Part shown: piece by piece, positions 27,800 to 36,953 of the stretch | How positions within the stretch are numbered: the first letter of the stretch is position 1 | Layout: each line of letters begins with the position of its first letter | Origin: Desulfovibrio sp. A2 | Lineage (GTDB): Bacteria; Desulfobacterota; Desulfovibrionia; Desulfovibrionales; Desulfovibrionaceae | Reading direction: 5' to 3' | DNA: 64,000 nucleotides | NCBI RefSeq assembly: GCF_000226255.1 | Contig: NZ_AGFG01000061.1 | Coordinates: 186,001-250,000, forward strand | Position numbers and translations under genes: made by a program | The notes under the pieces: generated by a model | Told to the model about the DNA's origin: nothing | Seen by the model: only the letters and a program-made list of their open reading frames with translations | Databases searched by the model: none

Positions 27800-28524
27800 C
27801 CGGCCGCGACTCCGGCGCTTCCCCGGCGCTGCCCCTGGACTCCGCCGACGCGCCGTGCGCCCGCTGCGCCGTTCCCCTGTATTCGCTGGAAGGCGTGGTG
27901 CGTCGCCATGGCGAACGCGCCGTGCTCGAGGTGCCCCGGCTGGACATTGCCGCCGGGGGCATCACCGGCGTGGTGGGCCCCAACGGCGGCGGCAAGTCCA
28001 CCCTGCTGCGCCTGCTGGCCCTGCTGGACGCGCCCAGCCAGGGCGTGCTGCGCTTTGCGGGCGAGGCGGTGGGACCTCTGTCCGCCGCGCGGACGGCCGA
28101 GTTGCGCCGTTCGGTCACCCTGCTGCTGCAGGAACCCTACCTGCTGCGCCGCAGCGTGTACGAAAACGTGGCCTTCGGCCTGTCCGTGCGCGGCATGCGC
28201 CATGCGCAGGACGCCGTGCGCGGGGCGCTGGAACTGGTGGCCCTGGATCCGGACGTGTTCCAGCGCCGCCGCTGGTTCGAACTTTCCGGCGGCGAGGCCC
28301 AGCGCGTGGCCCTGGCCGCACGGCTGGCCTTTTCGCCGCGCGTGCTGCTGATGGACGAACCCACGGCCAGCCTGGACGAAGACAGCGCGGCCCGCATCGC
28401 CGACGCGGCCCGCGCCGTGGCCGGGCGCGGCACCACGGTCATCGTGGTCTCGCATGACCGCGACTGGCTGGAACCTTTGGCGGGCCGCATCCTGAAGGTG
28501 CGGCGGGGGCAGGTGGAAGGATAG
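27796..28524 (+). CDS. tupC: Tungstate ABC transporter, ATP-binding protein
   Basis: The 242-residue ATPase powers tungstate import. After an N-terminal extension of about 25 residues it shows Walker A GPNGGGKSTLLRLL, a Q-loop (LLQEPYLL), the ABC signature LSGGEAQRVALAARL, Walker B VLLMDEPTASLDE and the switch His in IVVSHDRDW. No C-terminal regulatory domain such as TOBE is attached, so control by the metal oxyanion must act elsewhere, consistent with TunR. The start overlaps the tupB stop. A strong hairpin lies 86 bases downstream. Confidence 0.93.
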   Translation: MTGRDSGASPALPLDSADAPCARCAVPLYSLEGVVRRHGERAVLEVPRLDIAAGGITGVVGPNGGGKSTLLRLLALLDAPSQGVLRFAGEAVGPLSAARTAELRRSVTLLLQEPYLLRRSVYENVAFGLSVRGMRHAQDAVRGALELVALDPDVFQRRRWFELSGGEAQRVALAARLAFSPRVLLMDEPTASLDEDSAARIADAARAVAGRGTTVIVVSHDRDWLEPLAGRILKVRRGQVEG

Positions 28525-28610
28525 CCCCGTCGCGGTCATGTACCCGCCTGCCGCGCTGCCCGTGCCGCTGCCGCTTCGGCGCTGTCGCGCGGCATCCATG
28601 CAATGACGCC

Positions 28611-28645
28611 AACGCCGCCCCCACCATGCGAGTGGGGGCGGCGTT
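28611..28645. terminator. Bidirectional hairpin terminator between tupC and acs
   Basis: A perfect 14-bp stem (AACGCCGCCCCCAC / GTGGGGGCGGCGTT) with a seven-base loop lies between the converging tupC and acs genes. The A/T ends give short U-runs on both strands, so it can serve either direction. Confidence 0.7.
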
Positions 28646-28891
28646 CGTCGTTCAGGGCTTTCGGATGCCCGATGTCCAAAAAGTGTAGATCGATTTTTTG
28701 GGGTGGGAAAGTCTGTTCGAAAAAATTTAGAGTTTGGCGTGATTTTTCTAGAGATGGCGGTTGATGCGGACTTGGCCCATTGCGCGATTTTGCCGCCCCT
28801 CGGCGGCGGCAACCGCCGGGTATAGGCTGGGGGATTGCATCGAAAGGGCTGGCGTGAGGGCGCGGGGGGCTGATGTGGACGGCAACAGGCT
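28646..28891. other. Gene-free spacer with an A/T-rich islet
   Basis: Between the terminator and the acs stop, bases about 28676-28755 are strikingly A/T-rich, with several T and A runs (for example GATTTTTCTAG). I find no convincing open frame. It may hold a promoter for a small RNA or a protein-binding site; nothing decides this. Confidence 0.3.
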
Positions 28892-31027
28892 CTACACGTA
28901 GCCGTCTTCCAGCGTGGAAAGATCCCCGGTATCCCGCCCCAGTTCCTCGCTGCGCAGCACCCGGCGCATGATCTTGCCGCTGCGGTTGCGGGGCAGTCCC
29001 TCGCGGAAGGATATCTCGCGGATCACTGCCACCGGGCCCAGTTCGCGGCGCACGTGCTCCACAAGTTCCGTGGCCAGATCATCGGACGAGGGCATGGTGC
29101 CCAGCGGCGGGTGGTCGTCCACCAGCACCACGAAGGCCTTGGCCACCTCGCCGCGCAGGGCGTCGGGCACGCCGATGACCGCGCATTCCGCCACCGAGGG
29201 GTGCGAGGCCAGGGCCGCTTCCATCTCCGCCGTGCCGATGCGGTGTCCGGCGATGAGCAGCACGTCGTCGGCCCGTCCCTGGATCCAGAAGTAGCCGTCC
29301 TCGTCGCGGCGAGCCACGTCGCCGGTGCAGTACCAGCCGGGAAAGCGCTCCCAGTACAGGCGGCGGTAACTTTCCTCGTCGTTGTACACCCCGCACGACA
29401 TGGCGGGCCACGGGCGCTTGAGCACCAGCAGGCCGCCGCGCCCCGGGGGCACGGGCTGGCCGTGCTCGTCCACCACCTCGGCCTCTATGCCGGGCAGCGG
29501 GCGGGTGACCGAGCCCGGCTTCAACAGCGAGACGGGCAGGGGGCTGAGCATGATCATGCCCGTTTCCGTCTGCCACCAGGTGTCCAGCACCGGGCAGCGC
29601 CCGCGCCCCACGTGGCGGTGGAACCACAACCACGCCTCCGGGCTGATGGGTTCGCCCACCGTGGCCAGCAGGCGCAGGGTGGTCAGGTCGTGCCGGGCCA
29701 CGTGCTGCGCGCCGTGGCGCATCAGCATGCGCACCAGGGTGGGCGCGGTGTACAGGATGGTCACGCCCAGGCGTTCCACCATGGACCACACCCGCCCCGG
29801 CTCGGGGTACAGGGGGTGGCCTTCGTAGAGCACGGTGGTGGTGCCCGCCATGAGCGGCCCGTACACCACGTAGCTGTGCCCGGTGATCCAGCCCGGCTCC
29901 GCCGTGCACCAGAAGATGTCCGTGGGCTTCACGTCGAACACCCAGCGCATGGTGCGGTGCACACCCACCATGTAGCCGCCGTGGGCGTGCACGTGCCCCT
30001 TGGGCTTGCCCGTGGTGCCGGACGTGTACAGCAGGAACAGCGGGTCGGTGCTGTCCATGATCTCGGTGAGCGCCTCGTGGTGCTGGCCGCGCACCGCGTC
30101 GTGGTACCAGATGTCGCGCCCTTCGGTCATGGGAGTTTCCACGAGGGCGCGGTGCACCACGATCATGTGGCGCACTCCGGCGGCCAGGTCGGGCGGCAGG
30201 GCGGCCACGGCCTCGTCGGCGATGGGTTTCAGCGGGATGACCCGGCCGTTGCGGTAGAAGCCGTCAACGGTGACGACGACGGCGGGGCGGGCGTCCTCCA
30301 TGCGGTCGCGCAGCGAGCGGGCGGAAAAGCCGCCAAACACCGTGGAATGCACCGCCCCTATCTTGGCGGCGGCCAGCATGGCGAATACCGTTTCCGGCAG
30401 GGGCGGCATGTAGATGATCACCCGGTCGCCCTTGCCCACGCCAAGACCCCGCAGCGCGTTGGCCAGGCGGTTCACCTCGCGGTACAGCTGGTAGTAGGTG
30501 AAGCTGCGCGTGTCGCCCGATTCGCCTTCCCAGATCAGGGCCAGGCGGTTCTTGGTGCCGGTTTCTATGTGCCGGTCCAGCGCGTTGTGCACGATGTTGC
30601 AGCGCGCGCCGGTAAACCAGCGGTGGAAGGGGGCGTTGCTGCCGTCGTGCACCGCGTCCCAGCGGCGGAACCATTCCAGCTCTTCGGCGGCCTCCTCCCA
30701 GTAACCGTCCGGGTCGGCGGCGGCGCGGGCGCGGGCCCGGGAAACATCCTGCGGGTTCACCTCTGCCCCGGCCACCACCTGCGGCAGGGGGCGGAACACG
30801 CGTTCCTCGCGCAGCAGCGCATCAATGGTGCCGCCGGTAAAGGGCAGGTCACGGACGGGCGGCACGGCGACCGAGGGCGGGGTGCCGTCGTCGTGCGCGG
30901 GATGCCGCGCGTTCATGTCCGTACCGGGTGACATGGCGGGAGAAATGTCGGGGCGGACGCCGGGGGCGGCGTCGGCCGGAGCGCCCGGCGCTGCGGGATG
31001 CTGTGCGGGATGTTTGCGGCGCGGCAT
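28892..31027 (-). CDS. acs: Acetyl-CoA synthetase (AMP-forming)
   Basis: Acs activates acetate to acetyl-CoA through an acetyl-adenylate. The 711-residue chain carries AIYMPPLPETVFAML-type core segments, the A3 loop LYTSGTTGKPKG, TWWQTETGMIML, the hinge region YCTGDVARRDEDGYFWIQGRADD and the C-terminal NRSGKIMRR with the catalytic, acetylatable Lys. An Ala/Pro-rich N-terminal tail of about 60 residues is longer than usual, so translation might instead start at an internal Met (30934 or 30916). I keep 31027 because it sits two bases after the LytTR gene stop, implying coupling. The acetate link fits sulfate reducers, which release or reuse acetate. Confidence 0.95.
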   Translation of the reverse strand: MPRRKHPAQHPAAPGAPADAAPGVRPDISPAMSPGTDMNARHPAHDDGTPPSVAVPPVRDLPFTGGTIDALLREERVFRPLPQVVAGAEVNPQDVSRARARAAADPDGYWEEAAEELEWFRRWDAVHDGSNAPFHRWFTGARCNIVHNALDRHIETGTKNRLALIWEGESGDTRSFTYYQLYREVNRLANALRGLGVGKGDRVIIYMPPLPETVFAMLAAAKIGAVHSTVFGGFSARSLRDRMEDARPAVVVTVDGFYRNGRVIPLKPIADEAVAALPPDLAAGVRHMIVVHRALVETPMTEGRDIWYHDAVRGQHHEALTEIMDSTDPLFLLYTSGTTGKPKGHVHAHGGYMVGVHRTMRWVFDVKPTDIFWCTAEPGWITGHSYVVYGPLMAGTTTVLYEGHPLYPEPGRVWSMVERLGVTILYTAPTLVRMLMRHGAQHVARHDLTTLRLLATVGEPISPEAWLWFHRHVGRGRCPVLDTWWQTETGMIMLSPLPVSLLKPGSVTRPLPGIEAEVVDEHGQPVPPGRGGLLVLKRPWPAMSCGVYNDEESYRRLYWERFPGWYCTGDVARRDEDGYFWIQGRADDVLLIAGHRIGTAEMEAALASHPSVAECAVIGVPDALRGEVAKAFVVLVDDHPPLGTMPSSDDLATELVEHVRRELGPVAVIREISFREGLPRNRSGKIMRRVLRSEELGRDTGDLSTLEDGYV

Positions 31028-31029
31028 GG

Positions 31030-32112
31030 CTAGAGCCCCAGTATCTCTTTCAGTTCGCCCAGCCGCCTGCGGCTGATGGGCAGTTCGATGCGGGTGCGGC
31101 CCATGGTGCGCAGCATGCAGTTGCCGCCCGGCACCGAGGCTATTTCCGTCACCATATCCAGGTTCACCAGGTACTTGCGATGCACGCGAAAGAAGCGGTG
31201 CGGCCGCAGCCTGCCTTCCAGCACCTTCAGCCGGTACGAGGTCAGGTACTTGTCGGTGGCGGTGTGCACGTAGCTGTAGTCCTCGTAGGCCTCCACGAAG
31301 ACGATCTCGTTGTATGGCACGAGGATGGTGGTGCCGTCCTGGGTGATGGCCAGTTTGCCGATCTCCACCGGGCGGAAGCGGCTGGTGTAGTCCCACGCGG
31401 TGCCCAGGGCGGACAGGAAGCTGTCCTGCTCCTCGTCGCCCAGGGCCAGTTGCAGGGTCTGCACGGGCGGGCCGTCGTCGCCTGCATCGCGCGGGTCGTC
31501 GCGCCACTCCTCGTGCCAGCTCGCAAGGGGCTCGATGTCGCCAGAGGCGATGGCCGCCTGCACGGCGGATGGCGCGCGGGAGTGCGCCAGCGGCGCGGCC
31601 GGTTCCGGGCGCGGGCTGTCCGATCCGCCCGACTGGTCAGTCTGTAGGGGTTGCCCTTCGCGCATCGGCTGGCCGGAGGCCCCGGCGGGCTGGTGCGGTT
31701 CGCGCCAGCGGGCCGCCGGTTCCGGGGCCAGCCGGAAGTGGGCGCGGAACTGGTCCAGTCGGCCCACGGTGCGCTGGAAGCGTTCTTCGGGACAGGGAAA
31801 GATGAGGTAGTCGGTGGCGTCCAGGTCGAAGGCGTCGAAGGCCAGCCGCTCGTCCTCGGCGATGAACACCAGCGCGGGGCGGTCGCGGCGGCCCAGCAGG
31901 CGGCGGGCCAGTTCCAGCCCGGAGGTCTCGCCGCCAAGGTCCACGCCGGTGATGAAGACCCCGTAGGGCAGGGCGTCGAGCAGGGCCCACGCCTCGTCGC
32001 CGTCCACGGCCTCGCCCAGCACGCGCAGGAAGGGCACGGGCGCCAGCAGTCGGCGCAGGCGCTGGCGCACTTCCGGGTCGGGGTGGGCGAGAAGGGTGTT
32101 CAGGCGCGTCAT
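31030..32112 (-). CDS. LytTR DNA-binding protein with degenerate receiver domain
   Basis: The 360-residue protein has an N-terminal receiver-like domain (1-115), a low-complexity linker with many Pro/Gly/Glu (about 120-225) and a LytTR DNA-binding domain (about 250-355; FVEAYEDYSYVHTATDKYLT, FFRVHRKYLVNLDMV). The receiver looks inactive. The strand that normally carries the phospho-acceptor Asp reads YGVFITGVDLGG, with Gly or Thr where Asp is expected, and the usual KP is replaced in YLIFPCPEE. Regulation may therefore not be by phosphorylation. It lies immediately upstream of acs on the same strand (two-base gap), so it may control or be co-expressed with acetate activation. Confidence 0.85.
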   Translation of the reverse strand: MTRLNTLLAHPDPEVRQRLRRLLAPVPFLRVLGEAVDGDEAWALLDALPYGVFITGVDLGGETSGLELARRLLGRRDRPALVFIAEDERLAFDAFDLDATDYLIFPCPEERFQRTVGRLDQFRAHFRLAPEPAARWREPHQPAGASGQPMREGQPLQTDQSGGSDSPRPEPAAPLAHSRAPSAVQAAIASGDIEPLASWHEEWRDDPRDAGDDGPPVQTLQLALGDEEQDSFLSALGTAWDYTSRFRPVEIGKLAITQDGTTILVPYNEIVFVEAYEDYSYVHTATDKYLTSYRLKVLEGRLRPHRFFRVHRKYLVNLDMVTEIASVPGGNCMLRTMGRTRIELPISRRRLGELKEILGL

Positions 32113-32550
32113 ATGTGACCGTCGTGACCGTGGGGGGTGGACCGTGGGCGCACGGGGCGCTGGGGTTGCGGTGGCCCGGTGGACCGGGACCGGAACGTGC
32201 GGCGTACGGCCCGGCGGAACCCGTCGGCATTGGCCGCGCCCGTGCGCCCGGAACAATGTCATTCACCCTGCACTGTACATGCGCCATGGGAATCTGAAAA
32301 GGGGCGGCAGGTTGCATGCTGCAAGATTGTGCGAACAACCATGCCCCGGACGCGACGTGCGCCTCTTGCGGGGTAGCCGCAAACGGAAGCGGGGGCCCCG
32401 TGTCGCACGGGGCCCCCGCAGGGGGCGGGCATGGGGCGCACGGACCGCGCGCACGGAGCGGGGGCTCCGCACCCGGTGGGGTGGACCGTTGACGCACGGT
32501 CCGCCATGCCCGTCGGCAGTGTCGGACTCTTCGCGGAGCCGGTGTTGTCG
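32113..32550. other. Spacer between chemoreceptor and LytTR genes
   Basis: Both flanking genes run leftward. The spacer should contain the terminator of the chemoreceptor gene and the promoter of the LytTR-acs unit. Apart from the hairpin at 32389-32419 and a small palindrome TTGCA-TGC-TGCAA at 32312-32324, I see nothing with strong support. Confidence 0.4.
32389..32419. terminator. Strong hairpin downstream of chemoreceptor gene
   Basis: A perfect 14-bp GC-rich stem (GCGGGGGCCCCGTG / CACGGGGCCCCCGC) with a TCG loop lies 130 bases past the chemoreceptor stop. There is no T-run, so termination efficiency is uncertain. Confidence 0.5.
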
Positions 32551-34575
32551 TCAATCCTGCATGGCCGCCACGATGGCCGCCAGGTCCGCGCTCATGCGGC
32601 GCACGTCGTCCATGGCGGACCCGATGGCGCGCAGGGCGGCCCCGGTTTCGTCAGCCGCGCCACGAATTTCGGTGGTGGACCGGGCTATCTGCTCGCTGGC
32701 GGCGGACTGCTGCTCGCTGGCCGTGGCGATGGCGCGCACGCGGTCGGCCGTGTCGGTGGCGATGTGGTGGATGGCCGCCAGTGCCTCGCCCGCGCCAGAG
32801 GCCAGTTGCGTGGCCCGGCCCACGATGGCCGTGGTTTCCTCTGTGGCCTGCAGGCTACGGCCGGAACTTTCCCGGATGGCGCGCACGAATTCCTCCACCT
32901 CGCGGGTGGCGGTCATGGTCTTTTCCGCCAGCTTGCGCACTTCGTCGGCCACCACCGCAAAACCGCGCCCGGCATCGCCCGCGCGGGCCGCCTCGATGGC
33001 GGCGTTGAGCGCCAGCAGGTTTGTCTGGTCGGCGATGTCGCTGATGACCCCGGCAATGCGCCCGATACCCTCGGCCTTGCCCGCCAGGTCGCCCATCTCG
33101 GCCCGCAGGTTGCGGGCCGTCTCGTCCACCTCGGCGATGGCGGCCACGGCGCGTTGCACCACCTCGCGCCCTTCGGCAGCGCGGCGCAGGGCCTCGTCGG
33201 CGGAACCGGCGGCATCGGTGGCTCCGCGCGCCACCTCGGCCACGGTGGCGTTCATCTCTTCCACGGCAACGGAAACCTCGGCGGTGCGGGCCTGCTGCAT
33301 GTCCGACCGGCGCAGCGATTCGCGCACCCTCTCGTCCACCCGTTGTGCGGCGTCCACCACGTCGCCGCCCACCCGGCCCGCATTGTCGGCCGCCTCGGCC
33401 AGGGCCTCGTTGCGCGCCATGACCATGCGCTGCTGGCGGCGCAGTTCCGAAACATCCACCAGGCAGGCCATGACCCCCAAGGGGTTGCCGTCCATGTCGT
33501 GCACGGGACAGGCGGTCATGTCCGCGCCGCGTTCGCCCTCGTCGTCCAGGGGCAGGTCGGCCCGGCGCAGCCGGTTGCGGCGCAGGGCGTCTTCACAGAT
33601 GGCGGCCGCGTGGGGGGTGGGCAAGGCGCGTGCGCCGGGCTGGCCCGCCAGCGCGGCTCCGGAATTACCCCGGCCGGACAGCGCGGCCAGGGCGTCGTTG
33701 GCCCATTGCACCGTGCCGTCGGTGTTCAGGATGGCGCAGGGCACCGGCAGGCTGTGCAGCACCCCCTGGGCAAAGCCGATGCGCTGGCGAATCTGGCGGA
33801 CCATGGCGCGCATGGCCCCCACCAGTGTGGCCACCTCGCCGGTGAAGGCGTCCGCCTCGGCATCGGACAGGTCGTCATACCGGCCGCCTTCCACGGCGCG
33901 GGCAAAGTCCGTGGCCCGGTCCAGCGGGCGCACGATGGCCCGCACGATGCACCAGCCAAGCAGCAGCAGCGCGGCCACCACCCCGCCGGACAGCAGCAGC
34001 ACCCGCGTGCGCCCGGTGGACAGGTCGTGCTCGAAGCGGGACAGGCTTTCGGTGTACGAGGCGTCGGCGTCGGCCACCAATGCGTCGAAATGCTTGCGCG
34101 AGGCTTCGGCCAGCGGGGTGGCCGAGGCGTGATACTGCGGGTAGCGCAGGTGCCTGTCCGCAGGGGGCAGGGAGGCAAGGGCTCGCACGAAGGCCATGCC
34201 GTCCTCCACGAACTGCATGGTGGAATCCTCGGCCTGCGCCACCTTGCGGCGGGTTTCCTCGCTGACGGCGGCGCGGTTCAGGGCGCGGAACCCATCGCGG
34301 ATGGAGGCCGTGGTGCGCTCCAGCGCGGCCAGGTCCTTTTCCAGGTTGCTGCCCAGCATGATGTTGCGGGTAAGGCGGCTGACGTAGTTCAGGTCTTTGC
34401 CTATGGACAGCGTGGCGATCTTGCCCGCCAGACTGTGCTGGGTCACGTGGGCGAAGTCCGCCCGGATGGCGTTCATGGCGTGCAGGGCGATGCCGGCCAC
34501 CAGACCGGCGGCCACGATGCCGCAGGCGGCAAGCAGCAGAATGCGGGCGCGGACGCTGGACAATCTATGCAACAT
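32551..34575 (-). CDS. Methyl-accepting chemotaxis protein
   Basis: This 674-residue chemoreceptor starts [19 protein letters not shown], with a first membrane helix (about 10-33), a four-helix-bundle-like periplasmic domain (about 35-190), a second helix ([17 protein letters not shown]), HAMP, a PAS domain (about 290-400; [20 protein letters not shown]) and a signalling domain whose tip reads [34 protein letters not shown] residues near 560. It relays attractant or redox cues to CheA/CheW. AAGGAG precedes the chosen ATG; a longer frame to 34686 is not supported. No che genes are adjacent. No CheR-binding pentapeptide is seen at the C-terminus (ends IVAAMQD). Confidence 0.94.
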   Translation of the reverse strand: MLHRLSSVRARILLLAACGIVAAGLVAGIALHAMNAIRADFAHVTQHSLAGKIATLSIGKDLNYVSRLTRNIMLGSNLEKDLAALERTTASIRDGFRALNRAAVSEETRRKVAQAEDSTMQFVEDGMAFVRALASLPPADRHLRYPQYHASATPLAEASRKHFDALVADADASYTESLSRFEHDLSTGRTRVLLLSGGVVAALLLLGWCIVRAIVRPLDRATDFARAVEGGRYDDLSDAEADAFTGEVATLVGAMRAMVRQIRQRIGFAQGVLHSLPVPCAILNTDGTVQWANDALAALSGRGNSGAALAGQPGARALPTPHAAAICEDALRRNRLRRADLPLDDEGERGADMTACPVHDMDGNPLGVMACLVDVSELRRQQRMVMARNEALAEAADNAGRVGGDVVDAAQRVDERVRESLRRSDMQQARTAEVSVAVEEMNATVAEVARGATDAAGSADEALRRAAEGREVVQRAVAAIAEVDETARNLRAEMGDLAGKAEGIGRIAGVISDIADQTNLLALNAAIEAARAGDAGRGFAVVADEVRKLAEKTMTATREVEEFVRAIRESSGRSLQATEETTAIVGRATQLASGAGEALAAIHHIATDTADRVRAIATASEQQSAASEQIARSTTEIRGAADETGAALRAIGSAMDDVRRMSADLAAIVAAMQD

Positions 34576-34901
34576 CTGATGGCTCCTTGGGAAAAGCGCG
34601 GTTGAAGTGCGCTCACAGGCAAGGAGCGTGCCATGCAGTGGGGGGCAATCACGGCAGAGTGTTGCGACAGGTGCCGGGCTGATCACCCCCCGTTGGTTAT
34701 CCGCAAAACTGCCATCTCGAGGTTGCAGGTGTTGCCTCGGGTTTGCAGTGGGCGCGTGCAGATATCGGTGTGGATATACTTCCTGTCGGGAGCGAATGGA
34801 CCATGCCGTTCGTCAGGGGCCGGGCCAAAGACAGGAAGAGGGACCGGACTAAAGGCGGGAAGACGGGGCGGGCGCGCGGTGCGGCATCTCTCCGCAAGAA
34901 A

Positions 34902-34937
34902 GCCCCCGCGTCGCTTCCGGGGAAGGACGGCGGGGGC
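34902..34937 (-). terminator. Terminator of the amino-acid ABC operon
   Basis: On the minus strand GCCCCCGC and GCGGGGGC pair around an inner stem, and the hairpin is followed by TTTCTT. It lies 36 bases past the permease stop, ending the leftward binding-protein/permease unit. Confidence 0.7.
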
Positions 34938-34972
34938 CTTGTCGTCGTGGCGATGGCGGTGCGCCGGGCGCG

Positions 34973-36763
34973 CTACATGCGCAGACTGACCTTTTCCGGC
35001 GACAGCCTGCGTTCCAGCCGCGCGGCGAACACCGACATGGAGTAGCAGCAGATGAAGTAGAAGAAGGCCACCGTGCCGTAGATTTCCATGGGGTGGATCA
35101 TCAGGCGGTTGTTGATGCCCTGGGCCACGAAGGTCAGTTCCAGCACGCCCAGCACGAAGGCCAGCGAGGTATCCTTGAAGATGGCGATGAACTGGCCCAC
35201 GATGGCGGGTATCATCTGCTTCAGCGCCTGCGGCAGCACGATCCTGCGCATGGCCTGCAGGTAGGTGAGGCCGGTGGAATAGGCGGCCTCCACCTGCCCG
35301 GCCGGGACGTTCTGGATGCCGGTGCGCACGATTTCGGCGATGTAGGCCCCGGTAAAGGCCGTCAGCGCCCAGGTGGCCGACCAGAACACGTTCAGCGTGG
35401 TGCCGAACATGACCGGGATGAAGAAGTATACCCAGAAGATGACGATGATCAGCGGGTTGCCGCGAATCAACTCGATGTACAGCAGGCAGGGGATGCGGAA
35501 CACCCTGTTGGAGCACGAGCGCCCCACGCCCACGGCAAGGCCGATGAAGAAGCTGACCGAAATGGCGATGACCGCCATGAGCAGCGAATAGGAAAGGCCG
35601 CCAAGGCCCAGGAACATCTCGTCCGGCCGCCCGTTGGGAAAGTGCCAGATGAGCAGGGCGCGCAGGTTGTCGAACACCACCTGCCACTTGAAGCCCAGCA
35701 GCCCCTTGCCCACCGAGTAGAACAGCCCGGCCAGCACGGCCAGGAACAGCCCCTTGCCCGCCAGGATGGCGGCGCGGGCGGCGTGCCCGCCCAACTGGTG
35801 CAGCATGGCGGCCAGCGGGGTGTAGGTGGTCTGGGCGGCGGCGCGGCGGCGGGCCCGCAGGGCGCGCGTGACCGGGCGCACGAACATGCGGCGGATGAGC
35901 CCGAACGGGGCCAGCAGCGCGCCCACCACCAGCACCGGCACGGAGCGGGCGGGCGTGGTGTCCAGCCGCATGCGGCCGTTCACCCCGTTGAGGATGAACG
36001 AGATAATCAGCGACAGCGAAAGGTACAGCACCGTGGCGGCGCTGGTGGCCTCGAAGCCCTTGAAGGTCAGCGATTCCACCTGCTGGGCCTGCCAGGTAAG
36101 TTCCGCCACGCCCACCACCATGGCCAGCGACGAGTTCTTCATGTTGTTCAGGAACTCGCTGCCCAGCGGCGGAATGATGGCCCGGAACGCCAGCGGCAGG
36201 ATGATGGTGCGCAGCACCTGGAAATAGGAGAGGCCCGAGGAGTAGGCCGCTTCCAGCAGCCCCTTGGGGATGGACTGCAGCCCGGCGCGGATGACCTCTG
36301 CCATGAACGAGGCGGTGTAGATGGACAGCCCCATGGTGGCGCACCAGAACTCGAACTGGCCGGAAAACAGCACGTCGCGCACGTTTTCTGGCAGGATGGC
36401 CGGAAAGGCGAAATACCAGAAGAACAGTTGGATGAGCAGCGGCGTGTTGCGGAAGAATTCGATGATGCTGGTGGCCGTGGCCCGCAGCGGGCGGAACAGC
36501 GACAGCCGCGCGAGGCCCAGCACGGTGCCCAGAAACAGCGCCAGCACGGAACTTATCAGCGAGATGCGCACCGTATTGGCGAGGCCCTTCAGGATTTCCG
36601 CGCCCATGACCACGCCGTAGGTCTCGTTGCGCGTGAAGAGCATGCTCCACTTGAATTCGTAGCCGAAGTCGAAGACCCAGCCGCAGTAGTAGATGGCGAA
36701 CGCCGCCAGCGAGATGAGAATGGCGTTCTGGACCCAGGTCTTTTCCAGCCAGTATCGGATCAT
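34973..36763 (-). CDS. Fused double permease of a polar amino-acid ABC transporter
   Basis: One 596-residue chain contains two HisM/GltJK-type permease units that are normally separate proteins of about 220-250 residues. Unit one (about 1-280) carries the coupling loop SGLSYFQVLRTIILPLAFRA. Unit two (about 335-596) carries TGLTYLQAMRRIVLPQALKQ. Each has its own EAA-type loop and membrane helices, joined by a basic linker (RALRARRRAAAQ). The frame is continuous, with no sign of a sequencing join. With the binding protein and ATPase upstream it should import glutamate, glutamine or a similar amino acid. The ATG at 36763 gives a natural N-terminus; a longer frame would add a Pro/His-rich tail. 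Confidence 0.92.
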   Translation of the reverse strand: MIRYWLEKTWVQNAILISLAAFAIYYCGWVFDFGYEFKWSMLFTRNETYGVVMGAEILKGLANTVRISLISSVLALFLGTVLGLARLSLFRPLRATATSIIEFFRNTPLLIQLFFWYFAFPAILPENVRDVLFSGQFEFWCATMGLSIYTASFMAEVIRAGLQSIPKGLLEAAYSSGLSYFQVLRTIILPLAFRAIIPPLGSEFLNNMKNSSLAMVVGVAELTWQAQQVESLTFKGFEATSAATVLYLSLSLIISFILNGVNGRMRLDTTPARSVPVLVVGALLAPFGLIRRMFVRPVTRALRARRRAAAQTTYTPLAAMLHQLGGHAARAAILAGKGLFLAVLAGLFYSVGKGLLGFKWQVVFDNLRALLIWHFPNGRPDEMFLGLGGLSYSLLMAVIAISVSFFIGLAVGVGRSCSNRVFRIPCLLYIELIRGNPLIIVIFWVYFFIPVMFGTTLNVFWSATWALTAFTGAYIAEIVRTGIQNVPAGQVEAAYSTGLTYLQAMRRIVLPQALKQMIPAIVGQFIAIFKDTSLAFVLGVLELTFVAQGINNRLMIHPMEIYGTVAFFYFICCYSMSVFAARLERRLSPEKVSLRM

Positions 36764-36900
36764 GTGCCGTTCCGGAGAGGGGCGCGCCAAGCCATGCCCC
36801 GGCGGGGCAGGCGGCGGCGCGTGCGTGGTCGTATGCGGTGCGGGCGTGCGGCCGCAGGGTTGCCGCCCGTCCGCGCGCTGGTGCGCGGGTCTGTAACAAT

Positions 36901-36929
36901 GCGCAAGCCCGGACGGGCCGGGCTTGCGC
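36901..36929 (-). other. Intra-operon hairpin between binding-protein and permease genes
   Basis: A perfect 12-bp stem (GCGCAAGCCCGG / CCGGGCTTGCGC) lies 25 bases after the binding-protein stop and before the permease start. There is no T-run. Such stems after binding-protein genes commonly protect upstream RNA or attenuate read-through, giving more binding protein than permease. Confidence 0.6.
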
Positions 36930-36953
36930 GCAATGTTCAACTATGGTTGGCCG

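Noticed and set aside
34576..34760. A possible sigma-54 promoter (TGGCAG...GC) before the chemoreceptor gene
   Set aside because: The GG to GC spacing is seven bases instead of ten, so it does not fit the -24/-12 pattern.
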